Assembly (NCBI GenBank): GCA_023238725.1
Contig: CM041535.1
Coordinates: forward strand, 26,961,978-27,025,977
From: Scortum barcoo
Lineage: Eukaryota; Chordata; Actinopteri; Centrarchiformes; Terapontidae
Reading direction: 5' to 3'
DNA length: 64,000 bases
In this document: positions 52,301-60,704 of the stretch, one piece after another
How positions within the stretch are numbered: position 1 is the stretch's first letter
How the letters are laid out: each line of letters starts with the position of its first letter
Program-made: the position numbers and the translations under genes
Notes under the pieces: model-generated
Databases searched by the model: none
Seen by the model: only the letters and a program-made list of their open reading frames with translations
Told to the model about the DNA's origin: nothing

Positions 52301-55300
52301 CCTCTGGAGTGAAGTTCTTCGATGAGGACTTTCATGTTGATCCAGTGGCTTCCATCCACTGGAAACACCAAGACTTTTCCTCCATTTACCAGTGGTGATG
52401 AGCAGAGGAGGACTGTGATCATTACCAAGGCAGGTCGGTACATGTCTGAAAGAGATTCTGACAAGACATGTGTAGATATTAGATCTCTCAACAAGGCTTT
52501 ATGGTATGCATAATATAGTATGCATCAACTGAAACAAATGATTGAAAATAAATAACTGAAAAACAGAGAGCAGACTTTCAGATCAGAGTCTAATTTCAGC
52601 TCCTTCATAGTTTTAGAAATGTTTGCTGACCATCAGCAGTCCTCTCAGATATGGCTGATATATTAACTTGGAGAATAAGGCTTTAGTCTGGAAAAGAGAC
52701 CAGATAAACTCCAACTGTTAATCTGGATCAATTCCAACTAATTTCACTGGAGAGTTCAGGAAAGAATGGACATGAGAAATTTCCAACAAAGGCACCTTGT
52801 TTTAAGTTTGAAAATCAACAGAGGAGATGATGGTAGTCAAACAAAAAGGACATCTTATCTAATCAAGTGTAAAGGGCCAGATATCATAGTGGACATCAGA
52901 CACGCATGCTGTCCTCTTTTTATGCTGATTTGGCAAGTTAATCTCACACCGACTCTTATTATTTCTTGGTTTAATATGTTACGGTCCAAGCCAAATGCCT
53001 TCTGAACCATGCATGATGGCTTTGGGAGCAGGACTGCAGTGTGCTGTTCCTGAAAACAAAAACATCCTCGTCACAGTTGAGAAAAAAGACTGCCTGTTTG
53101 AAGTTTTCGTAGAGCAACCAAAACAAAGCAGATGCAAACCACCACGTGTCTTTCCACAAAGGATTTTCAGCAAACTGAATTACTCAGATCCAGATTTACA
53201 TAACTCCAAAAATTCCTGCAGCTTGCACAACTGTACAGCGTGGGAATTCCTGCTACTAAATCCTTAGATGTTGGATGTATGAAAGCTGCTTGCCTTTGGT
53301 GGATGTTTTCAAAACTTCTCTGTATTTAAAACTTTGCATTCCTACACATTATGTGTACATTAGGTGTTGCACTATAAAAAAATACTAAAAAAGCCATAAA
53401 TAGCAGCTGAACTTTACATTTACAAAGTAAAAGGTGGAGTAGATTTTACATAATGTTGAATAACAAATGTCATGTCATGAAAATGTTTAGCATCATAGTT
53501 CTTTTGTTTTAATTTCTCAGTAATTTTAAACTTATGCACTACTACTATTAATAATAATGATAATTATGTATTACTACAGTACCTAGAGACCAACACAGAG
53601 ACTTTAAACAAGCTCTTTATTTCCCTAATATTCAAAGTACTACTACTTGTTTTTATGTGAGTTGTGAACATGTTCTCTTGTGCCATTCCTATATTTGTGT
53701 AAACAGGAAACATGAGATAAATTAAGCATCTGTTTCTAAAATGATTCCTAAATGTTCTTGCAGTAATTATCTGGAACATTTTGTTTTTCGAGCCCGGGTG
53801 TCGTTTTCTGTGAGTGTTCATCCAAGCTTCCAACTTTTGATTTTCTCCTCATAGTTCATAAGCTTAACAGTGTAGTTATAACTGAGCACAGTCAGATCAC
53901 AGTCCTGTTGTTGAGCATGTCAGCAGGAAACATCTGGAAGTTGCTGCGTGAGACTTGGATATTGTAGTATCTGTCTGCGAGTACTTTATCTGATCGCTCC
54001 ATTCATTCACGTCTGCATCACATAATACTCACTTCATCCAACATGAAAACAACAAAAAAAACTCACTTAACTTCACTCGAAATGTCCATAAAGGTTTGGA
54101 TTGTTTCGTGAGGAGACTTACCAAGAGCGTCCACAGGTCAACAGGTTTTATGTTTCAGCAGGAGCGTGTTTGTGCAGCCGGCGTCCCTCACAGCAGACGG
54201 CGGACTGACTGACTATTGTAAAGCTCTGAGGGTCGGAGCAGCTCGGGGGGCGTTGGCACTGAAGCAACAGGACTAAAGTTCAGATTGTGTGCGTGTAGTA
54301 TGCAGCAGCAGCAGGTTGGTTACACAAGGGAGAGCCGATTGAAAGTCTCACGTGGCAAAGTGGGAGCCTGATGATGTAGTACTGAGATAAGAGTCATCTG
54401 TGGTTGCAGGTTAATATGAAGTAAACTCAAATTACCCTGAGAGGAAGACCAGAGAGAAGTCTTTTCTTTGGTTTAGCTCTTATTTAATTATATTTTCATT
54501 GTTTAAATCGCGGCTTTGACTGTTTCACTCCTAGTTTGAAAGGGCGCTTGATAAAAGTCTTTGACAGAAAGAACAAAAGCAAACAATAAAAAAGAAAAAC
54601 CTCGATAGAAATGAAATGTGAGTGTGGAGAGTCAAATGAAATGATCTTAACGTTGCACCTACACAGATACAGAGTATTGGTAATCATGATTGTTAAGATG
54701 GCGCGGTGTATGCTGAAGGTTATCACAGTTCGTAACTAAACAGTGTATGTGTGCCGTCATGCACGAACGCTCAACCTACATGAACTCACTGACACTGGAT
54801 TTGTTCTTTTGCGAATGAATTACACATTAAAACAAATATGTCAGTGAGGTAAAGGACATGGTCATGAAAAGGGACAATCTGCCTTTCAAAAAAGGAAGAG
54901 AACTTAGCATTATCTTCACTTCAGCTCCTTTTACTGGTGGTGATTGATGGTGTCAGGTCAAGTCGGTTTATTTACAGAGCACATTTAAATACAATTAGAC
55001 ATTACCCAAAGTGCTGCACAACATTAGATAGAAATAAAGTACATTTAAATAAGAAGAAGACAAGTTAAAAACAGATTAAGCAATGAAATTAGAGTACGAG
55101 CAACTGAAGTATTTGGTAGAAAATATTTGTCAAAATAAAACAAATTTAGATCGAAACACTGTATGATAGTTTAAATAGATCATAAGAGACAATAATAAAA
55201 TTGAGTTGTGAATCAAATGTGAAATGCCAGCGTGAATAAGTGCATTTTTAAACCTGATTTAAAATTTGGTCGCAGTAGCTTCCCAGTTAAGTAACGAAAA

Positions 55301-58300
55301 CCTTTAGTTTTTCAAGAAGGAAGCAGAAGGAAATTAGCCACCTTGGGCAAATCTTACTGTTTCCATCTTTCTGTTTTTCCCCACTAACTAGTGACTACTA
55401 AGACTCTTAACTAGTGATGATGCAGAGATATTATTTGATACCAACGTGTTATATTCACAAGCCTCTTTTCGATTTTTTTTTTACTTTTAGAAAAAGTCAT
55501 AGTTGTATTCTGTAATTTTCTAAAACCTTTTTGGATGTTATTTTTTCCATATAATCATCTACATAAAGAATCTTTAAAGAATAAGTCTGATTCCATAAAA
55601 AGACCAAAACCAGAAAAGAATTGATCGACTGAGTATTGTCTGTTTATCAAAGCTTGATATATCTTCTTCTCTTGTTACTAGTTGTTATTAAAAACTCATC
55701 AGTGACTCATCTATTTCTCTGGGTTGGCATTTTCCTTCGTCACCATGAACACATACTCTGTAGTTTACTTTGACTCAATCCCACATGCAAACAGAAATAA
55801 TCTCTAGTGGACCAAACGTGGATTCATCCGCTGCTGAAAGTAGTCCCCAGCTGTTTGAGGAAATTACTGTGAGCCATTTTTTAAATTTATATATGTTTAA
55901 AGTAGAAACTAATCTGCCTTTCTTGAAAACTGACCAACACCTTAATCAAGCCCTAACAGAGAAACTGGTCTTAAGATATGATTCTTTGAGTTCATAAATA
56001 CGATCCTCCCTTGTCTTCTTTGTTCTTCAGCCTCGGGGTCCAGAAGCCCCAGCGTTAGCCGGGCAGCCAGCATTGTGCCGTCCCCATCCGTCCAAAGGCG
56101 CTCGGATACCCCACAACCCCCTCTGCCCTCTCCCAGCAGCACCCTACACAGACAGCGTAACGACAGACCACCTCACTCGAACTCGCCTGATGAAGGTGGA
56201 AGCTGCTACACGGAGCTGCACCCGGGGCCTCAGAGCTACGTGGAGAAGCTTCGGGCAGAGGAGGGGTCGGCGGGCGTCGATCCGCTGAGGGGGGAGGACG
56301 GGAACGTGTACTTCTCTCCGGTGGTGGAGACGGTTTCTTCTTTTAAGCCGAGCAGGTACCAGTCGCCGCTGATGCTGAAGGAGAATAAGCCCTTGGAGGT
56401 GGGCATCCTGAGGAGGGTGAAGGAGCTGCTGGCCGAGGTCGACCCCAAGACAGCAGCCAAACACATCACCAAGGCAGACTGCACGGTAGTGTTTAGTTTA
56501 TTTTTAACAGGGGCGACTATAATGTGAAAAAGGTTGTTCCAAACTCCAAAAGTGTTTTATCCTCTTTCACTTTCTAGTTCACAGCTTTACCACCTTGATT
56601 CAGTTTTATGGCTTTTTATCATTTCCAGATGCAGCAGGTAGCCTTTTCAGAGCAAAAGGAGACAACATTAAATGAACACTAATGTTTCTCCGTGTCTGCT
56701 GCATGTGTAGATTAGAAACTGTTTGCTCACCAAGAAGCCTAACATGATGAAATGATGTGATAAAAACATGGAAGTGAGGTGTCAGAATATCTCAGTGCAA
56801 TGAAAATAAAAAAATAAAATAAAAAAGAAAGAGTGCAAATCTGAAATCAAACACACATTTGGGCGACATAAATACATGTGATGCTGCAAGATACACAGAT
56901 ATAAATGTCTTTATATAAATATAAAGACACACATACAGACTAATAATCGTGTCTGTGTTTCCCAGGTGGCCCGGATACTGGAGGTGACTCCGGAGGTGCA
57001 GAAGATGATGGGGGTCAGCTCGGGGATGGAGCTGCTCACGCTGCCACACGGCCAACAGCTGAGACTGGACCTGCTGGAGAGGCGAGTAAAGCTTCAAACA
57101 TGCAGACGACCTTTATCTTTAAAACCAGCAGTTCCCACACGGGTCCACCAATGACCGAGTACAGGAAGCAGCCGAGCTTTGCAGCCAAGTTTCGCTTTAG
57201 CCTAACACAAAAGGCTTGACAAAAACACACACAAAGAAAAAACAGGAAGCTGCTGCCTGCTGTGTACATTTGTCTTTGACAGGACAAAATGGGAATTAAA
57301 GACACTCCCCTGGTATATTTCTACTTACTTTTTATTGATTCATGAATCATTTTTGAGTGTCAGAATTCGCTCACTTGTGCAAGCAAAATGCTGTCACTAC
57401 ATAACCGCATGTACTCACGCTAATGTTGGCTGTAAGATAAGATAAGATAATCCTCCAATAATCAATCAAATAGAAAAATTGCTGTGTCACAGCAGCAAAG
57501 TGTAATAGCAAGAGGAAGAAAAGCAAGAAAAAAAACAATATGCAATACGAGAAATAACAATCTAGTATAAGACTGCTCTAATTTACAGATTTACTCCTTT
57601 TACATCTTTTCAGTACACAGAACAGATATGAAGTTCACTGTATTGCACATAGGAGACTAATATTGCTCCATCTTTATGCATCCATGTTGTGATAAGCATA
57701 AAAGCATATATTCATGTTGAAACCTGACAAAGTACAGCTTTAAATGATGAAAGTTAAAATGTTAAACTGAGACTTTTTACAGATGATTGGTTTTACATTT
57801 TCTGCCCTACGTATGGTCGGCTCAGTTTTCATCTGTTTTTCATCGATATGTTATGAGGTTGTTGGTGTGTCTGCAGACTTTTCTTAATTTTTTCTTTTTT
57901 GTTTGATAGGGGACTGAAATCAGTGTGTGTCATTCTTCTCACTGGTTCTTCTCACAGGGTCGATGTGACGATATGGTCACGATGTGAGCTAAACTTTGAA
58001 GTAAAAAACCTGTCACCTCTCTCCGACCTCCTGCAGGTTTCAGACCATGGCCATCATGCTGGCTGTGGATGTGCTGGGCTGCACGGGTTCGACGGAGGAG
58101 AGGGCCGGCCTGCTGCATAAAATCATCCAAATCGCTGCCGAGCTCAAGAGCACCATGGGCAACATGTTTGGCTTTGCTGCCGTCATGAGAGCTTTAGAGC
58201 TGCCGCAGGTAAGCGTACACATCCTGTTAAGGTGATTTATGCCTTTATTTATAGAGATAGTAGCTGAAATTAAACTAGTTGCTAAACATTAAGGTGATGG

Positions 58301-60704
58301 TGTTCATTTTCACTGTGCCTTTGCCAGTCATCTACGATGAAACCTTACCCTCTGTACATAGACAGCCCTGTCATACACTGATAATGCTGCACCATGACCA
58401 TATTACCTTTGTTGCTATAAAACCAAAGTCCAACTGCAACTGGAATTGTAATACAGACAGATAGTTTTGAGCAGCACACCACAAATCTTGTGCAATAATT
58501 TTTTTTATCACCTGAGACATATTTCAAAAATATGATCCATGTTCATTTCATCAAGACACAGAAACCATCACACCTGTTTGAGCCTCTTTACACTGGCTTT
58601 TTGAATGTTTTAGAATTTATTTTAAGATTTCACTGAGCATTTTTAAGGCTCTTTATCGCCTTTCTCCCTGCTTTGTCTCTATTATGTGCCAGTACACTTT
58701 GAGATCCTTGGCAGAGCTCTTTTATATATTCCAGAGGAGCCACTAAAAAACTAAATGGGACAGACAGTTTGCAGTTGGGGCTCTGGAAGCAAAGAAATCA
58801 GGACAGCTGAGTCTGCGATCTCCTTACATCCTTCCTTAAAACATGCTTTTATCGGAGAGCCTTTCCTGATTTTTCCTGGGTTCTTATTTTCTTTTGTTTC
58901 CTTTTAAAAATGTTTATATTGTTACCACTCTTAACCTTAAATGCACTGTGTTGTTATCTGTCGACCTGTAAATTAGGTTTGGTTGCCTTTATGAAGCATT
59001 TTGTACTGTGGCTTTCAAAAAGCGCTCTATAAATTATTGTTTATTATTGTTAATATTACAATTATTACAGTACAAATAAGTAACGTTGCAGGTTTGAGCC
59101 CTCTTCCCCTGTATTATGTATTATCAAGAAATAAATGCCAAATAAATCATCTTCACCATCGTCTGCCTCTGGTATCGGTTGGGGGGGCTGTGATGCCGTT
59201 GGCCACCACTCTGGTCCCACCTCTGCACCCGTAAACCACTGTGGGTGAGTTTTAATGATGTTTTTCTGCCTCTCAGGTGTCCCGGCTGGAGCAGACCTGG
59301 ACGGCGTTGCGCCAGCGACACACAGAAGGCGCTATTCTGTACGAGAAAACTCTGAGGCCGTTCATGAAGAGTCTGAATGACGGCAGAGGTAGAGGTCCTA
59401 TTAGTCTGCACATCACATGTTTCAAGCTCTGAGAAACACCCAAAACTTAGAACTGAACGACCTCCACCTTCCTGACCGGTGTTTGTTCGTCCTCCAGAGA
59501 GCTGCCCGCTGTCCAACACCTCCTTCCCCCACATCCTGCCCCTCCTGTCGCTGCTGGAGAAGAGCGTGGCGGTGGGCGAGGGGATGGAGCCGTGGGAGAC
59601 GGTGGAGGTCGGGGTCGATGTGGTCATGTTCCACCTGGGGGCGGCGAGGACCATCGCCCAGCTGGGAGGCATCTACCGCTCCAACGCCGAGAGCAAACTA
59701 CAAGGTCAGATGGACATTATAACTGTATTATTCTGATTAAAGTAATAGTTTTATATCTAATATTTAACTTATTATAATATATAATATTTATACTAATAAT
59801 AATACATTTTATTTAAAGAGTGCTTTTCATGGTACTCAAAGACACTTTACGACTGTGGAGAAGAATCTGTTGCCTCAGGCCAAATAAAGATTAAACAAAG
59901 GCACTTATATTTGCTGTTTCAGATCTCAGCCTTGTGGGATTAGAAACTTTTTGACTTTGGTGCCCCCCAGTGGTGGCTTCAAAAAAAGTCTGTGGCAGAC
60001 AGAAATGCACATGAAGTATGAAAGAGCTCAAAACAACAACATATCAACATGTTGTTTTTTATTTTTCTGAAAATAAAATCACGAAATCACAAAGAATCAC
60101 GAGATAACTTGTGATCTCAAGAAAACAGCATTAAAAAATAATTGCAAGCACGGCCATTTTTGTCTTTTGTTGTCAAATGACTCTGATTGTATAAGTTCTT
60201 GTTTGTAGAATAATAAGATGCTCCAATAACATGTTCGGTTGTTCCTCAAGCAACAACAAAAGAAAAAATGAACAATAATTCAGCTACACTAACTAAAGTC
60301 ATCCAAGATGTTGACCAAAATGTCTCATCTCAGTTCCTCCATCCACTCCACTTTGTTTTAAGAACAAAAGCTAAATAACAAAACGTGTTGGATTTTTATC
60401 GTGTTCATTGCACCTAGATATGGAGGAGTGAGGAGGGAATTTAGCTTTTAAAGAGGAGGAAGATTTTTCAGTTGGGGTTCAAATGAAGGTTTTTTTGCTG
60501 CTGATGAGCTGATGTGATGTTGATGATGTTGCAGGTTTCCAGGAGCAGGCCGAAGTCCTGGAGCTCTTCCTGACCGACTTCCAGATGAGGCTTTTGTGGG
60601 GGAGCAGGGGAGCCGAGGAGAACCAGGCCCTGCGATACGCCAAGTTCGACCAGGTGCTGACCGCCTTGTCCAACAAGCTGGAGCCGCCCGTCAGACCCCG
60701 CTGA
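38999..60704 (+). CDS. sh2d3c: SH2D3C-like NSP-family adaptor, short isoform (11 exons, 638 aa)
   Basis: Cytoplasmic adaptor of the NSP family (BCAR3/SH2D3A/SH2D3C). The family couples phosphotyrosine receptors to Cas scaffolds and Rap/R-Ras signalling in adhesion and migration. Coding exons: 38999-39057, 46141-46180, 47247-47375, 48371-48723, 49332-49435, 56031-56485, 56966-57081, 58037-58208, 59277-59388, 59498-59704, 60535-60704. They total 1917 nt, divisible by three, and every junction keeps phase. In the product, the SH2 domain spans about residues 68-168 with FLIRDS at 88-93 (phosphotyrosine-binding Arg91). A Ser/Pro-rich linker covers about 180-340 and the Cdc25-like Cas-binding domain about 345-638. 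Motifs such as LLTLPHG, HTEGAILYEK and FQMRLLWGS fit remembered SH2D3C better than BCAR3 or SH2D3A. Human short SH2D3C is about 700 aa, so the linker here is shorter. In the family the Cdc25-like domain is thought to lack exchange activity and to bind Cas. Which teleost paralogue this is cannot be told. Confidence 0.9.
39124..39267. repeat. Interrupted GT microsatellite in sh2d3c intron 1
   Basis: About 140 bp of (GT)n with GA/GC interruptions, starting 67 bp after the first-exon donor. Further short GT runs at 39380-39398, 39460-39476 and 39641-39664. Confidence 0.9.
39719..40310 (+). repeat. 17-bp minisatellite, unit about TTTAAACTTAAACCTGA
   Basis: Nearly 600 bp of degenerate tandem units (AAACTTAAACCTGATTT with CATTT, CCC and GACTT variants). 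Spacing varies, with deletions inside units. It lies in sh2d3c intron 1. Confidence 0.9.
40668..41325 (+). repeat. Tandem duplication (2.5 copies, about 250 bp) of a decayed block with signal-peptide-like coding remnant
   Basis: GTTTGCTGTCATTTATAATT, TTTCTGGGGGAAACGAT, AAGATAGCAAAGTGC, TTTTCTGGTTCGTGTTATAC, AAGGAGCCCCTCTCTGCGA, TTGTTGCTGTTGTTTTCATG and GGAGGAACAAGAAGAAACG each occur in copies at about 40668-40925 and 40926-41185. A third partial copy reaches 41325. Copy 2 retains an ATG (40960) opening MKIAKCSFLVRVILFIFHLS, then YLDAEGAPLCDKISSLF and a stop, a plausible signal peptide and start of a mature chain. Downstream GGLLFLFVAVVF resembles a membrane segment. Copy 1 has lost the ATG to a two-base insertion and carries a stop. 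I cannot name the source gene. Confidence 0.6.
42490..42590. repeat. Fragment of an ATCGAATCG-rich dispersed element
   Basis: GATGCATCAAGGATC, CTCTGAATCGTAATCGAATT, GTGAGGTGGTTGATGATTCC and CACCC resemble the end of a common fish DNA-transposon-derived repeat. Fragmentary. Confidence 0.4.
43135..43350. mobile_element. piggyBac-type MITE, 216 bp, at a TTAA target
   Basis: The element starts CCCTCCTGTTGTGTTCG and ends CGCAACATAACAGAAGGG, whose reverse complement is CCCTTCTGTTATGTTGCG. It is flanked by TTAA on both sides (43131-43134, 43351-43354), the exact piggyBac target duplication. A subterminal palindrome GGGTCAAATTGACCC lies at 43318-43332. There is no transposase, so it was mobilised in trans. 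Confidence 0.85.
45722..46004 (+). repeat. Two local direct repeats of about 44 bp (45722-45765 and 45960-46004)
   Basis: GAGAAACCAGACAACTGCT, then CAACAGTTA and AGGCAGTGTT in both, 238 bp apart, just upstream of the 46141 exon. Confidence 0.8.
45805..45930 (+). repeat. Direct repeat, copy 1 (partner 48065-48195)
   Basis: AGATTGTGAGGACTTAGTCA, TGTCTACAAAAAAACAAAAC, CAAATTATTTGCC and CTCAACAAAAACAAT. The same frame reads FKS-DCEDL--L-LSTK in both copies, possibly a coding trace of the source element. Confidence 0.75.
46141..46180 (+). CDS. sh2d3c: sh2d3c exon encoding the GEYVK segment
   Basis: A 40-nt exon with a strong acceptor (pyrimidine tract TTTTGTTCTTCAG) and a strong donor (AAG|GTGAGT). 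It encodes LQEVTDGGGEYVK and ends on a codon boundary. In remembered human SH2D3C and BCAR3 the equivalent segment ends D/E-Y-V-K and is followed by F-S-K-E, as here. Confidence 0.85.
46370..47045. promoter_or_regulatory. Intronic block with homeodomain-type cores and a CRE; possible enhancer
   Basis: Between the 46141 and 47247 exons. AATGATAATGCTAATGAAAT and AAAGCAATTCATTAGG (46566-46602) cluster homeodomain cores. Further on, a GC-rich part contains TGACGTCG (46915-46922, CRE-like) and CAGTGCCGCCGCCACTGTGG. Open frames here show no family resemblance. Inference. Confidence 0.25.
47247..47375 (+). CDS. sh2d3c: sh2d3c exon: pre-SH2 helix and start of SH2 domain
   Basis: 43 codons in phase 0 at both ends. 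It encodes FSRDKFW, then the family's LEEELKLS helix, then the SH2 opening motif HAWYHGGIPWE. The acceptor is CCCTTCAAG, preceded by a GT tract. The donor is GAG|GTCTGC, weak except for G at +5, and a CA microsatellite begins a few bases beyond it. Donor choice is fixed by the family junction PRE/PWE followed by VSE in the next exon. Confidence 0.9.
47381..47462. repeat. CA microsatellite abutting the SH2-exon donor
   Basis: (CA)n with CT interruptions, starting five bases after the GT of the 47375 donor. Confidence 0.95.
48065..48195 (+). repeat. Direct repeat, copy 2 (partner 45805-45930)
   Basis: AGATTGTGAGGACTTAATCA, TGTCTACAAAAAACAAAACT, CAAATTATTTACTGC and TCTCAACAAAAACAAT. Same orientation, 2.3 kb downstream, in another sh2d3c intron. 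It suggests a dispersed element rather than exon-linked duplication. Confidence 0.75.
48371..48723 (+). CDS. sh2d3c: sh2d3c exon: main part of the SH2 domain
   Basis: 353 nt, acceptor CTCTATACAG, donor GAGAAG|GTACGA. It encodes VSESLV, then GDFLIRDS with the phosphotyrosine-binding arginine, then FVLTSHW, the central strands, PALVHFYVGSR and PVNRTLPLSYLE. These are recognisable NSP-family SH2 blocks. The SH2 core is complete and shows no stop or missing key residue. Two leftover bases join the next exon as Ser. Confidence 0.92.
49289..49328. repeat. CT microsatellite serving as pyrimidine tract of the 49332 exon
   Basis: Nearly pure (CT)n running directly into CTGCAG|T. Confidence 0.95.
49332..49435 (+). 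CDS. sh2d3c: sh2d3c exon: linker start
   Basis: 104 nt. The acceptor's pyrimidine tract is itself a CT microsatellite (about 49289-49328) ending in CTGCAG. The donor is AACC|GTGAGT. It encodes polar linker sequence (SPSSLHHMVADVNREQ...). Sequence conservation is low, as expected between SH2 and Cdc25-like domains. The call rests on both splice sites and on exact phase continuity with the exons either side. Confidence 0.75.
49630..49770 (+). mobile_element. Small LINE reverse transcriptase C-terminal fragment
   Basis: AAGCTTTAAAACTCTTCATG GTTTAG... gives LKLFMV-DPGFIAELLE, and GTCGAGGTCCCTTATATCTG continues, resembling the tail of L2/Rex-type LINE proteins. Very short and decayed. Confidence 0.4.
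50578..50583 (-). terminator. Poly(A) signal candidate of the nested UGT gene
   Basis: TTTATT on the plus strand is AATAAA on the minus strand, about 280 bp beyond the UGT stop. The 3' UTR between (about 50630-50715) is recognisably homologous to 62171-62262 behind the second copy. Confidence 0.4.
50863..52443 (-). CDS. UDP-glucuronosyltransferase, UGT5-type, complete (526 aa), nested in an sh2d3c intron
   Basis: ER-membrane enzyme that transfers a sugar, normally glucuronic acid, from UDP-sugar to lipophilic acceptors (phase II conjugation). The single coding exon starts at ATG 52443. The frame stays open 17 codons further up, but a consensus acceptor (AATCTCTTTCAG|ACATG) lies two bases before this ATG, so the upstream codons are intronic. 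From this start there is a signal peptide (about 1-21), catalytic His33 in DGSHW and Asp151 in VVLTDP, at the usual UGT places. The UGT signature runs from WLPQND to MFDQ (about 354-397), with AHGG inside it. A C-terminal membrane helix (about 489-511) precedes a Lys-rich tail ending KVKKE, fitting a KxKxx ER-retrieval signal. Length is typical. An uninterrupted coding exon is characteristic of fish UGT5 rather than UGT1 or UGT2. It is intact. Confidence 0.92.
   Translation of the reverse strand: MYRPALVMITVLLCSSPLVNGGKVLVFPVDGSHWINMKVLIEELHSRGHEITVMRPSDTWYIKPESPHYKSITINSSAGFDEERFGLFVERMIKMRRQGASIWARLSLEYELVEQFYQMNQKVIEMMEDIFENTKLMQSLHDAKYDVVLTDPAIGGGVLLSHRLGLPLVLNVRWTVQGEGHQAIAPSPLSYIPIPGTELTDKMTFFKRVKNFLYYFFTCFQIWYVTDPNYKPFVYRYFGADVHYMELFQSADIWLMRNDFTFEFPRPTMPNIIYMSGFQCKPSKPLSKELDDFVQSSGEHGVIVMTLGTLVAQLPEDLTEDIAAAFAELPQKVIWRHEGKRPSTLGNNTLILKWLPQNDLLGHPKTRLFVAHGGTNGIQEAIYHGVPLVGLPLMFDQPDNFFRMKARGVAEVLDLTTVNKDNFLAALKKVLYEPSYREKMTTLSNLQRDQPMKPLDRAMFWIEFVMRHKGAPHLRTESYKMSTIQYHSIDVVAFLLAVILIVFTVFVSAVKCLWRRVFSRSKVKKE
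52500..54121 (-). other. 5' UTR intron of the nested UGT gene (also sh2d3c intron)
   Basis: Non-coding except for a chance plus-strand frame of 90 codons (52995-53267). No known repeat recognised. It is read through in both directions if both genes are active. Confidence 0.45.
54122..54270 (-). other. Candidate non-coding first exon and promoter of the nested UGT gene
   Basis: On the minus strand ACGCTCTTG|GTAAGTCTC is a consensus donor (last exon base 54122) facing the acceptor just before the UGT start codon. It would create a 5' UTR intron of about 1.7 kb. The exon's 5' limit is not visible; about 54270 is a guess. The block is richer in CpG than its surroundings. GCGTG cores, the minimal aryl-hydrocarbon-receptor element, occur on the plus strand near 54165 and 54290, and an E-box CACGTG lies at 54349-54354. 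These short motifs are weak evidence of regulation. Confidence 0.5.
56031..56485 (+). CDS. sh2d3c: sh2d3c exon: Ser/Pro linker and start of Cdc25-like domain
   Basis: 455 nt, acceptor TTTGTTCTTCAG, donor CACG|GTAGTG. The first half is Ser/Pro/Arg-rich (GSRSPSVSRAAS, PSPSVQRRSDTPQPPLPSP) and likely a phosphorylation and docking region. A CYTEL tyrosine site follows. Then come PVVETVSSFKPS and KPLEVGILRRVKELLAEVDP, the family's entry into the Cdc25-like domain, ending KADCT before VARIL in the next exon. It lies 6.6 kb from the previous exon; the minus-strand UGT gene fills that intron. Confidence 0.92.
56966..57081 (+). CDS. sh2d3c: sh2d3c exon: Cdc25-like domain, VARIL to LLER; GC donor
   Basis: 116 nt, acceptor TGTTTCCCAG. 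It encodes VARILEVTPEVQKMMGVSSG, then MELLTLPHGQQLRLDLLE plus AG. To join FQTMAIM of the next exon and keep the family sequence LLER-F-x-T-M, the intron must begin GCGAGT at 57082, a GC-AG intron. The alternative GT four bases on (CGA|GTAAAG) stays in frame only with a later acceptor and loses a conserved residue. Confidence 0.85.
58037..58208 (+). CDS. sh2d3c: sh2d3c exon: Cdc25-like domain core
   Basis: 172 nt, acceptor CTCCTGCAG, strong donor CAG|GTAAGC. It encodes FQTMAIMLAVDVLGCTG, STEERAGLLHKIIQIAAELK and TMGNMFGFAAVMRALELPQ. These match the NSP family almost residue for residue (AVDxLGCTG, MGNxFxFAAVMxAL). The core helices that contact the Cas C-terminal FAT domain lie in this part of the fold in known NSP-Cas complexes. 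Confidence 0.93.
58600..59045 (+). mobile_element. LINE 3'-end fragment (L2/Rex-like)
   Basis: One frame gives VPVHFEILGRALLYIPEEP, another WGSGSKEIRTAESAISLHPS, LKHAFIGEPFLIF, resembling the last residues of teleost L2/Rex-type ORF2. It ends TTGTACTGTGGCTTTCAAAA AGCGCTCTATAAATTATTG, the common 3' terminus. It lies in the intron between the 58037 and 59277 exons. Confidence 0.65.
59277..59388 (+). CDS. sh2d3c: sh2d3c exon: VSRLEQTW block
   Basis: 112 nt, acceptor TGCCTCTCAG, donor AGAG|GTAGAG. It encodes VSRLEQTWTALRQRHTEGAI, LYEKTLRPFMKSLNDGR. The HTEGAILYEK stretch is the SH2D3C form; BCAR3 has a different sequence here (remembered). One leftover base joins the next exon as Glu. Confidence 0.93.
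59498..59704 (+). CDS. sh2d3c: sh2d3c exon: PLSNTSFPHILPL block
   Basis: 207 nt, acceptor CGTCCTCCAG, donor CAAG|GTCAGA. It encodes SCPLSNTSFPHILPLLSLLE, an acidic variable loop, then VVMFHLGAARTIAQLGGIYR and SNAESKLQ. The order matches the late part of the family's Cdc25-like domain. Phase is correct at both ends. Confidence 0.92.
59795..59860 (+). repeat. Dispersed repeat start (ATACATTTTATTTAAAGAGTGC)
   Basis: TTTATTTAAAGAGTGCTTTT and ATGGTACTCAAAGACACTTT match a repeat tail common in teleost genomes. A related AAGTCGGTTTATTTACAGAGC start lies at 54958-55030. Both intronic. Confidence 0.45.
60535..60704 (+). CDS. sh2d3c: sh2d3c last coding exon and stop
   Basis: Acceptor GATGTTGCAG, stop TGA at 60702-60704. 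It encodes GFQEQAEVLELFLTDFQMRL, then LWGSRGAEENQ, then RYAKFDQVLTALSNKLEPPV, the C-terminal signature of NSP proteins. The protein ends four residues after PPV, without the longer acidic tail of human SH2D3C. Confidence 0.94.

Noticed and set aside
52444..52494. Upstream ATG adding 17 residues to the nested UGT
   Set aside because: A consensus acceptor sits directly before the downstream ATG. The 17 residues precede the signal peptide and put the catalytic residues at unusual positions.
52995..53267. 90-codon plus-strand frame
   Set aside because: No signal peptide, repeat or family resemblance. It lies in the UGT 5' UTR intron and is probably chance.
47247..60704. BCAR3 or SH2D3A as identity of the adaptor
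   Set aside because: HTEGAILYEK, the YARS...GTVPR N-terminus and MGNMFxFAAVM fit remembered SH2D3C better. A few positions (AIMLAVD, GVSSG) are shared with the other members, so a family-level call is certain and the member call is strong but not absolute.
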